Origin: Xiphophorus maculatus
Taxonomy: Eukaryota > Chordata > Actinopteri > Cyprinodontiformes > Poeciliidae
DNA length: 64,000 nt
Direction of reading: 5' to 3'
Assembly: GCF_002775205.1 (NCBI RefSeq)
Contig: NC_036448.1
Location: 4,056,572-4,120,571 of the forward strand
A program made the translations under genes and the position numbers. This document shows positions 21,481-33,742 of this stretch, piece after piece. The notes beneath the pieces are model-generated. The model saw only the letters and a list, made by a program, of their open reading frames with translations, did no database searches and was not told where the DNA came from. Position 1 is the first letter of the stretch. Every line of letters begins with the position of its first letter.

Positions 21481-23689
21481 TGGTTAAATGACTAAATATA
21501 CAATGTGACCAATCGACACACACGGCGTGGCAAGACAAAGTGTTGCAAAAGGTTGGGAAAGTGCTCAACAGTTATTCAAAACATTGCGTAAAGGTCAAAA
21601 GATGCAAACGATGCTTTGTACACGTGCCTGGCAGCAGAGGCAGATATACAGAGGTTTGTTGTTGTAACACGACTGAATGTAGAAGTTTAAAGTGTTGGAA
21701 TACCTTTGCAAGGTACTCAAGACTTCGGTCTTTGCGTTTCTGCTCTGCATGAGGAAAACGTCGTGTTTATGTTGAAGCATGAACTCTGACTGCTTCAAAG
21801 AGTTTGGAATTGTTTTTAAAAGCTGCTGCAGGATGGTCTTTAGAAACCCCCCTCCCCGAATTAAAGCACATAACGCTAACATTTCATGTTCTGATAGACG
21901 GACGTCTGCCTGTGCAGTCTGGACTGATTTTAGCTGTAACAGAAAGTGAAAATATGAAAAAGAGGCACTTCTGTTTTTTTTGCTTTTGGTGTTTGTGTTG
22001 GTGGGGGCAGTAGACAGCCAGAAAAAACAGGCTAAAATAAAGCAACTGCATTTAAACAAAATTTCCAAAAACCCTGATCGTTTGGTTAGGAATGCAACTC
22101 ACATTTGCTTTTATCTTCCTTTAACTAACTTTTTCTTATAAAGAACTTGTTGCACACTGTGGTATCGCCTTTAGTTTAATCATTCCATCTCATTTCCTTA
22201 CTGTTGATTCTTTCTGTATGTCTGCACTACATCTAACTCCTCACATTTCACCTGCTACCCCTAAAAATGCACATTGATGGAAGCCGATCTTTATCTGGCA
22301 CCAAGTTTCCACCTGGCAACTCTCACCTGCCTAGAACAAAGGCCGCTTTGTCTAACTGGTTCGACAGCGTCCCAGCCACATCGTACTTACAGGTAATTTG
22401 ATCTCAGTAAATACTTTGTCTCCATGCACGTGACGACCAAAAATACTTCAAATTTCTGTTACACTTTCCATCTCATGTGCTGGACGTTTTTTTATTTTTA
22501 TCTCCAGGAGTGTTTTAACGTCTCTGAAACCTTGCTTGGCAAGAACATGAACGACTTAGGGGCTTTCAATGCTACAATTTTTTGCTCATTTCAGTATAAA
22601 AGCATAATATAAGTGTTCCTGGAATATATGTATATGTTTTGAAAACTTGTGTATGTGACTCTGTCGTCGTCTCAAAAGTACGTGAACAAGATCAAAAGAG
22701 GATGTGGTGAAACAGTCAGGCCCGAAACACTTCCTCTTCAAGTTTTTTTTTGTAACCTTTTAGAGACTGATACCTGCTGTGTTCTCACAGATAAACTTCC
22801 TTTTTGGTGTCCCCCCTCCCTCCCTCTCATACAGATGCAGTTTCAGTTTTAATCCTTTCTGCTGTACGAAGACAAAAATGTGTGAAGATGAGGCATGTTT
22901 CCTGTTCTGATAAACAGGAGATTGAATGGTAAACCAAGCAGGTCTGTAGCGTAGTGAGAAGAAAGCCCATTCAGAAACACGAAAAGCCCCCAAAAAAGCA
23001 AAACAAAAAAAGAAACATTACAGCAAAGCTGACGTGATAACAGATCCTGTGTAGGCTTAAGAAAGGCAAAACTATTTCTTAGGCAAATACGAAGCACTAT
23101 GGCGGAGTGCAACACAAAAGTTGAAATTTTTAAGCTGTGACCATGCCAAAAAACTGAAATTTATCAACACATTTATATGTTTAAAGTTGGAGAAGCTCCA
23201 CTCTGCATCTTGTCCGTTCTGTGTTTTACTTTTGAGGAAAACATGATCCTGAACCAGAGGTCTTGAACCTGGGGCGGTTGCGAAATTTTTGATGATGTGT
23301 TTTGTAAAGGTTTTCAAAATTCAAAAGTCGTGTCTTTAAATACACACTGGCATTGAAAGAAAATAAAACGCACTGGTAGAAGGAGGCATAAAACACTGTA
23401 TCTTGATTAGTGAGCAACTATGAGTTGTGGGTTTTTGCTCCGCCTTTCTATCAGTTTCCCAGGGGGGGGAAATGTTGAAGACTATGTCCTAAGCTTCTTA
23501 AAGGGCCAGTTGTGCCAGAATATCTTAATAAAACCAATTAAACTGTTCCTTGTTATTATTTCAGTGTTTTTTTTATATCAAAGTAGTAGATTTTGTGGTG
23601 CCAATTTAGAAATGTTTGTAGGGAATTTTTAGGATATTTGCGCTAATCTATGATGTTAAATTTGACTTTTTATTCGCTTTATCGATTAT
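21481..23689. other. intergenic, no gene recognised
   Basis: AT-rich sequence. ORFs of 60-160 codons here have no recognisable motif or splice context. Confidence 0.3.
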
Positions 23690-23900
23690 AACTTGACATT
23701 CAGTGAGACTGAGCCACTTGAGCTCAATGTTTTTGACTAATTTTGAGAAAATCTGCAGAAAATGTGGAGATTTGTTGATTTTGTGTGAATTTTGCAGATT
23801 TGTGAAAAACTGGAAGGACTTATTGACGTAATTTGGAGTCTAGAGGGCCACATAAAAAGCTACAACGGGCCAGATTTGGCTCCCAGGCCTTGAGTATGAC
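23690..23900 (-). repeat. dispersed repeat related to 40.83-41.30 kb
   Basis: On the plus strand GAGGGCCACATAAAAAGCTA and GGGCCAGATTTGGCTCC are inverted relative to GGGCCAAAGCTGGCCC and TTTTTATGTGGCCCTCTA at 40.85-40.90 kb. This is one truncated copy of a shared family. Confidence 0.6.
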
Positions 23901-23949
23901 AAGGCCTAGGAGCCTTGTCATACTTCCAGGTTTGACAAGGCCTGAGCCA

Positions 23950-24271
23950 TTAGCTGTGTTTCCACTACAAATGTACGCAAAACGTTGTCAGCATTCTGCT
24001 AATGTCCAAAAAACATGCCGCGTCATCACCCTGCCACTTCCTGTTGTCTTTTTCGCCAATAGTAACATGACTTGTGTGATGGAAAAAAAGCGTTTGTGCT
24101 GCAGTTTTGCGAAATATACAAATTTTGATACGCCTTAAAAACAACCTCATCCTGGTGCAAAAAATGCTTCATCAAAAATCGCGAGTTTTTTCAAAAATTG
24201 CCGTGTTTCCACTCTGCAAATTTATGTTCGTAATTCGCAATTTTATGGTCAATGGAAATGCAGCTAGTGAG
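23950..24271. mobile_element. MITE-like repeat, copy 2
   Basis: Ends CATTAGCTGTGTTTCCACT and AATGGAAATGCAGCTAGTG are inverted. The interior shares TTCTGCTAATGTC, CACTTCCTGTTGTCTTTTTC, AACCTCATCCTGGTGCAAAA and CAATTTTATGGTCAATGGAA with copies at 5.3 and 33.4 kb. Confidence 0.7.
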
Positions 24272-25619
24272 AACCAACAGTCCTTTTCTTTGTGGTTAAA
24301 TAGTTTTTTTTATGAATTATTGAGATAGTAATTTTTTTGTGAAAACTTTACTTCTATTCTATTCTAATTTACCCAGTTTCCATTTATTTTGGTTGTGATT
24401 CCTCCTCCGCACAGATAACTTTGATATGACAGCGTTTGACCCCCCAATTAAACCAAATTACTCTCCCACTGGTAGAATTATTTAACCATATTTCCTTATA
24501 ATGAACTGTTGAGATCATAAAAATATTTTAAATCATTAGTTGCCAAATCGGGGTATGAAATGTTCCCCTGGTGGGTACAAAATGGTGGTTCGATAAAATG
24601 CAATTCGTGTCAAACCCCCACAAGGTCAGGTCAACCAGAAGTAAAAAAAAAATAGAAAATGACAAAAGTCACCTGGCACAGCCACAAAAATTTTTTTTTC
24701 AGATACACGTGACCCTTTAACTTCATGAGGGACAGAATCCAGATTTCACCAGCAGTTTAAAAGCTGTGTGAGACGTGATGCTACAAAAATAAAACTCCAA
24801 ATAACGTATCGTCTAAGAACCGAGCCACCTGTAATTTTGGGGCTGATGAAGTGAGAGCAAGATTGCTCAAAAGAGAAGCCAACTCTTGCTTTCAAGGAAG
24901 GCAGCGTGACGCAGAGCGATGCGCTAAAGCGGTTAGCTCGACTTCAACTGCATGGAGAGCATGACGTCATACCATTAGGGTTGGAATGTGGAGTAATTAG
25001 TTGTAGAGAAAGTCGTGTGAGTTCACGCTGTTGGATAGTGTTCAGTCGTATCAGAATATTAACATTTTTAATTCATCTAATCTGAATAATACAGTCGTAT
25101 TTGACTTCTTATATGTAGCTTAGAGTTTCCTTTCAGAAAACTCAAAATAATGTTCAGGTTGGGAAAACGTAAGTTGGTACATTTATTCCCAGCTCTAATC
25201 ACAACTGTGGATAGAATAATAATAAATAATAAGAAGAATAATGGAGGAAGTTGGGTTGCTGTCTATGAGAGAAATTCAAGTGATTCATTTTTGTGACAAA
25301 ATGACCATTTTTTCCCCCCAAGAAGTCATATTTTCTCCTTATCTCATGGATACACAGTTAGCGCTTCCGTTGAACGGAATCGTCCTGAAATAAAAGTTAA
25401 CGTTTTTGTTTTACTTCTACATCATTTGTGCTTGCCTAGAGAACAGCATTATTTTAAAAAAATGCCTCAATTTTGCAGTTGTGTGGCTTTTTAATATCGG
25501 ACGCTATTGCAGAAGCAATGAGACATTTTAACAATAATGCCATCTTTTAAAAATGCTCAAATATAGGACAGGTTTTAAGTGGGGACTCTGGATTCGTTGG
25601 CCCAAGAAGACGTAAGGTA
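24272..25619. other. intergenic, nothing recognised
   Basis: AT-rich. No exon, RNA gene or transposon terminus was identified. Confidence 0.3.
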
Positions 25620-25740
25620 AGGTATTGTATTTATGCAGGACATTTTCAGTAACAAGGCATTTCAAAGCGCTTTACATGAATTAGTAGGAAATACAACAAA
25701 ACAACAAACCAAAAGAAAGAGCAAAAGGAAAAAAAAGTAT
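25620..25740 (-). mobile_element. L2-type LINE 3' end fragment
   Basis: The minus strand carries AAAGCGCTTTGAAATGCCTTG followed at a distance by an A-rich tail. This is the same 3'-terminal motif as the LINEs at 30.3, 37.7 and 52.7 kb. Confidence 0.5.
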
Positions 25741-25953
25741 AAAACTACATATTGGTTCCCCATGTTTAATAAGAATAAGTAGTCCGTAATTTAGAAACTA
25801 GCAGGGATTTCTCTAGATTCTTGGTCTGATAAAATTAGATAGCACTTTCTAAGTTTGTTCTAGATTTGTAAACTAACAACAGTTTCTCTACATCTTGCTC
25901 CGATGTTAGAAGTTTAATGCTAAATGCTAAGGTAATGAGTAGTTCCTCTAGAA

Positions 25954-26177
25954 CAGGGGTGGGCAATCCTGGTCCTCGAGGGCCGGTGTCCTGCAACTCT
26001 TGACTGTCTCCCTGGTCCAACACACTTGAATCCAATAGTTGAATCGCCTCCTAGGTGAAGTCAAGTTGTCCAGAGTCCTGTTAATGACCTCATTATTTGA
26101 CTCAGGTGTGTTGAAGTAGAGATACATCTAAAAGTTGCAGGAGACCGGCCCTCGAGGACCAGGATTGCCCACCCCTG
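25954..26177. mobile_element. 224-bp palindromic hAT-type MITE, copy 1
   Basis: Long terminal inverted repeats begin CAGGGGTGGGCAATCCTGGT. They are flanked by a perfect 8-bp duplication CTCTAGAA (25946-25953 and 26178-26185). The second copy, at 59945-60168, is exactly the same length. Confidence 0.93.
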
Positions 26178-26185
26178 CTCTAGAA

Positions 26186-27527
26186 GCTAGTAGGAGTCTC
26201 TCTGGGCTCTAAGTTTGTTCTAATTCCTGTTCTGGCTTGAGTGAAGTGTCTTTAAGTGAACATCTGCACAGTTCTGTATATGTACGGCAGTAAATTGAAT
26301 CTGTTTACATCTGTAATGCATGGTATCAGCTTCATGTTAGCCCGGTGCCGCCACAGGATTTGTTTAAACCCCAGCACACAGAGCGGTGTGTGATGCTAGC
26401 CTGGCTGATAGGACTGGTATCTTCTTACTTTAGAAAACAACAAAGCAGCAGTGTTGAGATGTTAAGAGCTCGAATGTGAAAACTGAGTCAACACAAACTG
26501 AATTTATCACTGAAATCAGTGTTTTTTTTTGTACTTGCTCGTTTCGTTGTTCCAGATGTATCAGTCACCTCACTGCTGTACATTCTGCTACTCTGAACAT
26601 TTCTAAACTGCTGGGTAGTAAAATCTCTGGGTATGAGTAAGTAGATGAGTGAATGAATGAATGAATGAGGAGAAAGAATTGAATGAATTAGCGACTGGGT
26701 TGCTTCCTGTGTTGTGCTGAGGCGATGCGATTCTTACGCCTGACCTCGTTTTGCGGCCGCCTGTCTGACGAGTACAGATTTGAATCAGAGTGCACTTCAC
26801 AACACCTGTCTTTGAGTCCAAGTATGTTTTTTTTTTTATTAAACACCGCAAATCAATTTGAATATTTTACATTTACACCAACACATCCCCCAAGTACATG
26901 TAGAACAAATAGCTTATATTATTTCATTACAGTTGTAACATATCAACTCAGTGAGTCTGATGTCAGAATGGAAACATTGTGAATGCATAAAATTGTGAAT
27001 AAAGATAAAAAAATTTAAAAACCCCACACCTCTGATAGCATCTACTTAGCTATTGCTTTAGTGCGATAACAATAAACCTGAATGGAAGTGCAAATTGTAG
27101 ATAAGTACCCCAGGGTATGCTTTCATTTTGGGTGGAAGGGGGACTGTCTAGTTTCAGCTGTCACTCGCAGAAAGTCCCCAGCATTTTCATTGCACAGTCA
27201 TCGTCTCTTCGGAAAGTCTCTTGCTTTCCAGCTCCATCCGGATCAGCTGTGCTTTCAGAGTCGCATTCTGAGCAGAGACCCACATTGGCTCAGGAGACTG
27301 CTCAGATCTGCATACGTAACTGTTTTCACAAGCAAAAAGGCCCCAAGCAGAGTTATACGTGGTAAAGAGAATCCCTAAGTAGTTCTCAGACTACAGAGGA
27401 AAGTCCAGGCGTTCCGGCAAACGTGTTAGATCGAGCCCGATGGGTCGACAAACCCCCGGTCTTCTCAGTCCGTCCAAGCGTTTGACACTGCTTTACAGTA
27501 CGGCGAAGCCTCTGGCATGTGTTTTCT
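26186..27527. other. intergenic downstream of the rgs13-like gene
   Basis: It holds a short (AATG)n run near 26649-26668. No gene is recognised, and no AATAAA was placed on the minus strand. Confidence 0.3.
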
Positions 27528-28479
27528 TTACGTCCTCATTGGCCCTGATGTAGAGTCCAGCAAAGTCCTGTAAATGTCCGACTTTAGGAAGCGTGGGTAT
27601 GAGTCCTTCTCCATTAACCCGTAGACAATCTTCTGGGCCTCTTCGAAACACACTGCAGACGCAACCTTCATGTTGGTCCTGATTACCTCCCTGGTCTTGT
27701 GATCGATGTTGATCTGGAATTTAAAGAAACATAACATAAGTTGCTGAAGCAGTGCTGGCTTTTAAGAAAAGTACTAAAAAGAAAACTTCTTTCATTTAAA
27801 AGAAAAAAACCCTCTATGCGTACCTCTCTGGGAGCTTCGGCTTGGATGTAGAGTTTGAAGATCTTTTTGGCCCTTGAGGACATTCTGAAGGAAGACTTGA
27901 TCTTCTTGAAGTCCTCACACACCACCCAGAACTCCAGGTTTTCATCACTGAACTCCGACTTCAGGAAGGCCTGGAATATTTTCATCCCATCTGCACGGGT
28001 TGGGAAAGCAAGCATCAATTAGTCAACGTTCAAGAGGATGACTAACTGGAGGATTTGCATACCAGATGACTTATTGGCTAACTTACATTTGGAGGACAGA
28101 AGTCTCTCCAGTGACTGTGACCACTGGGACATCTCTTCAAAACAGAGCCTGCAAAAGGAGAGCGTGTTGTTACTAACACGTGAAAGGAGCAATAGTGCAG
28201 ATGTCGAGTTTCATGGTGAGAGATTTCTTGACTTACTCCTCTGTGTTGGCCGGTTGAGATAATTTACTCTGAAGCCGAGACTTTAGGTTTCCTCCCCTGC
28301 TAAACGACAGGAAAAACACAAGACAGCAAAAGTTACTTCACTGAAAAATCAAAGATGATCAGCAGAAATGGAAAGAGAAAGTATTATTTGGAATAAAATA
28401 GTTACCTGTATCCAACAGCTTTCTTGTCGATGTCCATGTTTAGGTGTTGCAGCGGTGTCAATGTGGCTAGACTTGGCAT
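27528..28479 (-). CDS. rgs13: R4-family RGS protein, rgs13-like (complete, 5 exons)
   Basis: Exons 28479-28406, 28296-28237, 28148-28087, 27990-27824 and 27713-27528 total 549 nt, or 182 residues, with consistent phases and GT-AG borders. The box starts EEMSQWSQSLERLLSSKYG and continues with SDENLEFWVVCEDFKKIK, SSRAKKIFKLYIQAEAPRE, INIDHKTRE, CFEEAQKIVY and LMEKDSYPRFLKSDIY. The SRAKK..K.YIQ...PREINID and CFEEAQKIVY strings fit RGS13 best. The N-terminus and MSQWSQSLE also recall RGS1, so this gene may stand for both. Glu-Asn of the GAP loop, the catalytic Asn (TREVIRTN) and Asp (KDSYPRF) are all kept, so GAP activity toward Gi/Gq alpha is expected. The start is taken at the upstream ATG (28479). 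A second in-frame ATG at 28437 has the better Kozak context and would shorten the protein by 14 residues. Confidence 0.9.
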
Positions 28480-28573
28480 GGCAACAGCTCTTGGTACATG
28501 TGCGGTTTCTTTTGGTAGGCTGCTCTCAGAGTTCTCCAACTGCATCTGTTTCTCCGAGCCCGCGCAGCCACTC

Positions 28574-28580
28574 TATATAT
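28574..28580 (-). promoter_or_regulatory. TATA box of the rgs13-like gene
   Basis: On the minus strand an ATATATA run lies about 95 bp upstream of the first ATG (28479), in otherwise mixed-composition sequence. The spacing fits a transcription start near 28545 and a roughly 65-nt 5'UTR. It is the only TATA box I can place convincingly in front of an RGS gene here. Confidence 0.55.
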
Positions 28581-28599
28581 GAACAGAAGTCAGCGTCAG

Positions 28600-29699
28600 A
28601 GCTGCAACTCTGAACAAACGACACACAAAGAGGAAGTTGTGGATGACGCAAACATCCGCGCAAAACGTGCTGCATAGAGCTTCAGCTGTCTTGACTGTAC
28701 TGTACTCCAGCCTGCATTGTTTGGCTTAAGGTCTGGAGATGCAAATTCGCAGGTGGAACATTCAGCAGCATAGGCAAATGCTTCAGTATCTCTGCTGCTT
28801 TGCCTACAGAGGCAGTGTCACTATTATAAGATTTGAACAACTAGATACTGAAGTCATTCCAGCACTACTGTCAAATTTAAATGAGAGATGTCTAAACCCC
28901 TTCATACTTGAGCACTAATGTTTCTCTCAGGGGGTTTTTCTGAAGTGGAAATAACTGATTTCTTTTGCAAATGATAGTGCATCAACAAGACTTTAAATCT
29001 CACTTTGCCCAAAAATATTCAGTCATTTTGCAAGGCCTGTTTTGAATTTTAGCTTCTGGTTGCCAGCTCTTTGCAACCCTGTTGACTGTTTGGTTGATAG
29101 AAACCACTGTTTCTCTCATAGCTTTTTCTTTTCTGAAGTGGAATCAACATGTGAGTGAAACTACAAGAAATGACTTTAAACCTCACTTATCCCCAAAAAG
29201 TCTTTTTGCAAGTCATGTTTTGAATTTTAGCTCCTGGTTGCTAACTGTTAGCTAACCTGCAGCAGAAGGCAATCACCTTTTTTGTTTGCTTTAGTCAAGG
29301 TGTCGGATCATTTTGTGAAAATGCAGTGCCAGCTTTATGAGTATGTCTTTTCTCAGCAGTCCTAGTTAAACTTGGTTGCGCATTTTCTAGAAAGTCTGCA
29401 TTTCTAGGTCAAATACTTAGCGAAAAAACAAAACTTCCTGTAACCCAAAGTAAGCCCAGCCTGTGAGACTGCAGCTGTGCACAGCCTGCCTGTGTCTGAG
29501 CCTCAAGTACCAAAAGGAAGCCATATGGGACCCAACCAGTTGTGTTCTACTTAAAAGCATAAGCTTTTCTGCTTGTCAGTTCATTTTCTGTTCACTAGCA
29601 CTGGGCACTCCTGTTATTTGGAGAAGGCCCAGAGTGAACAATGGAAAAAGAAAAAAGGAAAACTAAAGCACAAACAATGGTTATGTATGAATCAGCTGT
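28600..29699. other. upstream flank of the rgs13-like gene
   Basis: Two loosely similar stretches carry CTTCTGGTTGCCAGCTCT (29051) and CTCCTGGTTGCTAACTGT (29231), with ATTTCTTTTGCA / ACTTTAAATCTCACTT-like neighbours. This suggests a weak ~180-bp duplication. Otherwise featureless. Confidence 0.35.
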
Positions 29700-30440
29700 A
29701 ATGCAAGGTTGCTGAGCACCAGTAGACAAAGTCGGCCTTCTATCACCTGAAGAACATTTCCAGGATTAAAGGACTAATGTCTCAGCAAGATCTAGAGAAA
29801 CTCATCCATGGGTTTATCTTCAGTCGTATTGATTATTGCAACAGCGTCTTCACAGGTCTGTCCAACAAATCAATCAAACAGCTGCAGCTGATCCAGAATG
29901 CTGCTGCTCGCGTTCTCACTAAAACCAGGAAGATAGAGAACATAACACCAGTTTTAAAGTCCCTCCACTGGCTCCCTGTAGCTCAAAGAATAGACTTTAA
30001 AATATTGTTAGTTTACAAATCACTGAACGGCTTAGCACCACAATACATTAAAGATCTGCTGTTGTTGTATGAACCTTCCAGACCTCTCAGGTCTTCCGGT
30101 TCTGATCTGCTCTGCATCCCCAGAACCAGAACCAAACGAGGAGAAGCAGCTTTCAGAATCTATGCACCACAAATTTGGAACAAACTTCCAGAAAACTGTA
30201 AAGCAGCTGAAACACTGACTTCTTTTAAATCTCAACTAAAAACCCACCATGTTTAGGATTGTATTTGAAATGTAATCAATTACAAATTTATTGATGGAAC
30301 TTGACTTAATGCTTTGTTTTGATTATTGATTCTATGTTGCTTTGTGTTTCTGTGTTTGTAATGATGTAAAGCACTTTGAAATGTCTTGCTGCTGAAATGT
30401 GCTATACAAATAAAATTTGATTGATTGATTGATTGATAGA
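29700..30440 (+). mobile_element. L2/CR1-type LINE, 3' fragment with open C-terminal RT frame
   Basis: A continuous frame runs from about 29724 to 30256. It encodes the C-terminal part of a non-LTR reverse-transcriptase protein: SRIDYCNSVFTGL, LQLIQNAAARVLT, LKSLHWLPVAQRIDFK, LLYEPSRPLRSS and APQIWNKLPENC. The 3' end has GCACTTTGAAATGTC, ATACAAATAAAATTTG and a (TGAT)n tail at about 30418-30438, as L2 elements have. The N-terminal endonuclease and RT core are absent, so this is a 5'-truncated insertion. An undisrupted frame of about 170 codons suggests it is fairly young. Confidence 0.88.
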
Positions 30441-33329
30441 CAAAACTTTGTCAAATTTGAAGAAGTTGCTGTGTGAACAGAAGCAGAAAATGTTTTAAGT
30501 TTAACATACAGTAGTTTTCCCTTCAGCCATCAGACTCCTGAAGTCAAGCTTCACAGCTTCATTTCATAAATTATTCACTCTCACAAATACCTACATGTCA
30601 CATAAATTACTTTATTATTTATTTATTCATTTCTTTATTGTTTTGTGTAGTAGATTTCTTGATCTGCAAGCCGAGTTCAAATTTCGTACCACAAATAAGC
30701 AAAATGGCATATGACAATAAAAAAATCATTGAATCTTTGACTAGGAAGGATTGCTATTGCCTATTTACGTTGTACAACGTATTTGTGTATGTTAGGGATT
30801 ATAACCAAGCAAAACGTGAGATTCCCTCTAAAACCGCTCATAGCTGTCTATTTTAATAATATCAAATATGCCTTATTATGCAGGACTCAGCTTCTGGGGT
30901 TACAGCCAATCAGCTCCAAAGAAAATGAATGTCGCCCCCTGAATTAGCTGCTTTGCTAATAGCATTACATCCAGGTATTTGAGTTTCCCAAAATGCAATT
31001 TTTTAAAAAATATTGTCTATATGTGATACAGAAAATCTGCCAACAGGGACATTTTTGGCAAATAACTTGAAGGTGTTTTACTAAGTAGATGTGAACTTGA
31101 GCTTCACAAAAATATAAAAACAATAACAATCTGATCTGCTAATTTACCATGCTAACTACTATTAGCAATACAAGCTAAAAACAATATATTTCTCTCCATT
31201 TTGAGTTCATTATCTCAGTATAATGGATTTGCTTTCGTCTTGCCGAGTTTGTGCAAAAACATTTTTCTCAAAGAAACGTTTTAATGACTGCATCATTTTT
31301 ATGTTTATTCTTTAAAAAGCAACAGGTTTCCTTTGACAACTCATTTAATTCAGAATTATAAACATTGTACCAAAACACATTCGACTGGAGACGTTTCTGG
31401 TTTGACTAATTCAGAAGTATTGATTGTGATTCCATACAACATGTGGAGATTTTTAATGTCCAGTTTTATATAAATCATTGTATTCTGTCATGCTGTGAGT
31501 TATTTGTTTGAACCGAAAAGGGGGAATCTGGAATAAATGGACACCGATACTGATACCTTTTGAGTCATGAGCCACTCCGAATGAAATGTTGTGTATCGTG
31601 TTACCGTGTGAGACCGGTGTTTGGTACGCACTGAACTGAACTGGCCAACTCGGATGATGTCATCCATTATTTGCATGCTACTTATCTCCAGTCTGATCTC
31701 ACTCTCTCTCAGTGAGTTTGTCAAAACCAAAAAGACAAAGATCAGCACGAAACTGCTCTTCGGTTCCCATCGTTCATGCTAAAGAACCAAGCGGTGGATT
31801 TGGTCCACTAGAAGCCTGTTTCTATGTTGTTTTGTATGAGTGATGCTTGTTAGGGCAGTTCTGAGAAGAAACTGGTCAAAATTAGAACGCTTACATTATA
31901 GGATGAGAACAAAAGGGTCCAATTGACTATTATATTGACTAATTGCATTGTATTTTGTTGTAAAAAGTTTGTTCTTGGTGTTTTCTGTGAGGTATTCTTA
32001 CTGATTTAGCCACTGCGTCAAACATTTTAGCATAGCAGTTGGTACATTGTCTCCAGTCTCAGGTTACAAAGACTTGAAACATCATTTTGTAGTTTTATAA
32101 AGTTTGTTGTAAGTTACTAAAACTGTGCAAGAAACAACACTAAAACACAAGGGAGGTCGCTCACAAGGACATAAGGACAGATTATTACCGAATTCATCCA
32201 AATAGAGTAGTAAGTTAATCTTATTAAACTGTTTTTCCTACTTTGTACCAATACCCATACACTTGCTGATTATGGTATAGATATCTTCATGCTATGATTC
32301 ATGTTGATGCTACTGTTCAAAAAAAGGTTCACTTGGTTGTTTGTTTTTCAAAGTAACTGGTAGCAACATTCGTTTAATTGACAAAACTGTTGGCGTAAAT
32401 GTTCTATTTGTGCTGAAACGTAAATAGACCGTGCGGTTGTGCTGTCTGCAGCAAAATGGGTGGTTAATTTTGTAGATGTCAAAGTGTTACTTTAGTTAAG
32501 CTATCAGAAGACTTTGGCCTTTGCAACTACGACCTATTTTCTTACTTTGCTAGCATGAGCGTTTCTGTTGGGGTAGTGTTTCGGGTGGTTGGTGGGTGGT
32601 ATGTGGGCTTGGGGGTGTTCAGGCTCTGCATGATTTGCCATTGAGTTTTTTGCCATTTTTAGTCCTAATACATGTGAAGGTAAGTATATTATTTACTTCC
32701 TCAGATCCCCATCTTGTCCTCCCCATGACTTCAAGCTTTGTAAATGTAAACTTTTAACCCTCATCTGTTGGGGTTATGTCACTTCAAGTCTTGAAGGTTG
32801 CGCCGGAACACTTGCCCCCCTCATTCATTACTGCATCCCACCCTGTGTGGGCCTATTTTTCTGTGACTGCTCTTTGTTTCCATTCTAATTCTACTTTGGA
32901 GGCTTAAATCTGTGCCAGCGGAGGTAGACAGGAAACATGGGGGTGAACCAGCAGGGGGGAAGACATCTAACAAAGGTCAATCATCGGAACTAAACCGGGG
33001 CAGTGTGGTTATGTGGTCTGACTCTTAGACCACCAACACATGTCAGTGTTTCCATATTTGACAAGGCTGACGATTGTTGTTGCTAAAGCTGAGTTGCTCT
33101 CTGGTGGGGTAAGCACAAGATGAATTAACCTTGAGCTTCAAGCTCAATACAATGGCTTTAAATTTATTTGTATGTCTTGAACAGTTTACTCTTAAAACTG
33201 TTCACTTTGCTGGGGTTCTAAGTGATATACCAACACAAAAGTGACATAGATATAGTAGTTAATTTTGTTTTAACAAGTGCAAATCTGAAAGTTTGCAACT
33301 AAGCAACCCCCATTTACTCTAAGACCCCC
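30441..33329. other. intergenic, no gene recognised
   Basis: AT-rich DNA with only chance-length ORFs. No repeat boundary or RNA gene was identified. Confidence 0.3.
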
Positions 33330-33612
33330 AAATAAAATCCTGTACAACCAAATGCCAATTAAATTCCCATGTGAATAAGTCTGTTCACGCGATAAATCGT
33401 TAAAAATAACATACCACTTCCCGTCGTCTTCTTCACCTTGTTTGCCAGTAGTAACATCCGGTTGTTGATCACATTTTGATGCAGCCGAAAAACCACCTCA
33501 TCCCGGCGTAAATAGCTTTTATCGAATGTTTGTTTTGTTTTTTTCCAAAATTGGCATGTTTCCATTGAGCAAATTTATTCCAATTTATGGTCAATGGAAA
33601 CGGAGGTAGTGG
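33330..33612. mobile_element. MITE-like repeat, copy 3 (left end unclear)
   Basis: Shares CACTTCCCGTCGTCTTCTTC, CAGTAGTAACATCCGG, AAACCACCTCATCCCGGCG and TTTATGGTCAATGGAAACG with the copies at 5.3 and 24 kb. The right end GGAAACGGAGGTAGTGG is diverged. Confidence 0.6.
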
Positions 33613-33742
33613 TAGACGCATACCTCAAAGCACTTTGGCCTTTGAATTGCAATGAAAGATGGTTCTGCGATGTACCGCCACAGACAATCTAAATACATAT
33701 TTAGAAAACACTTATGAGATTCTTGTTTGTAATTAAACTGAA

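Noticed and set aside
21595-22068. 157-codon minus-strand ORF
   Set aside because: Low-complexity hydrophobic/Cys sequence with no family motif; treated as chance.
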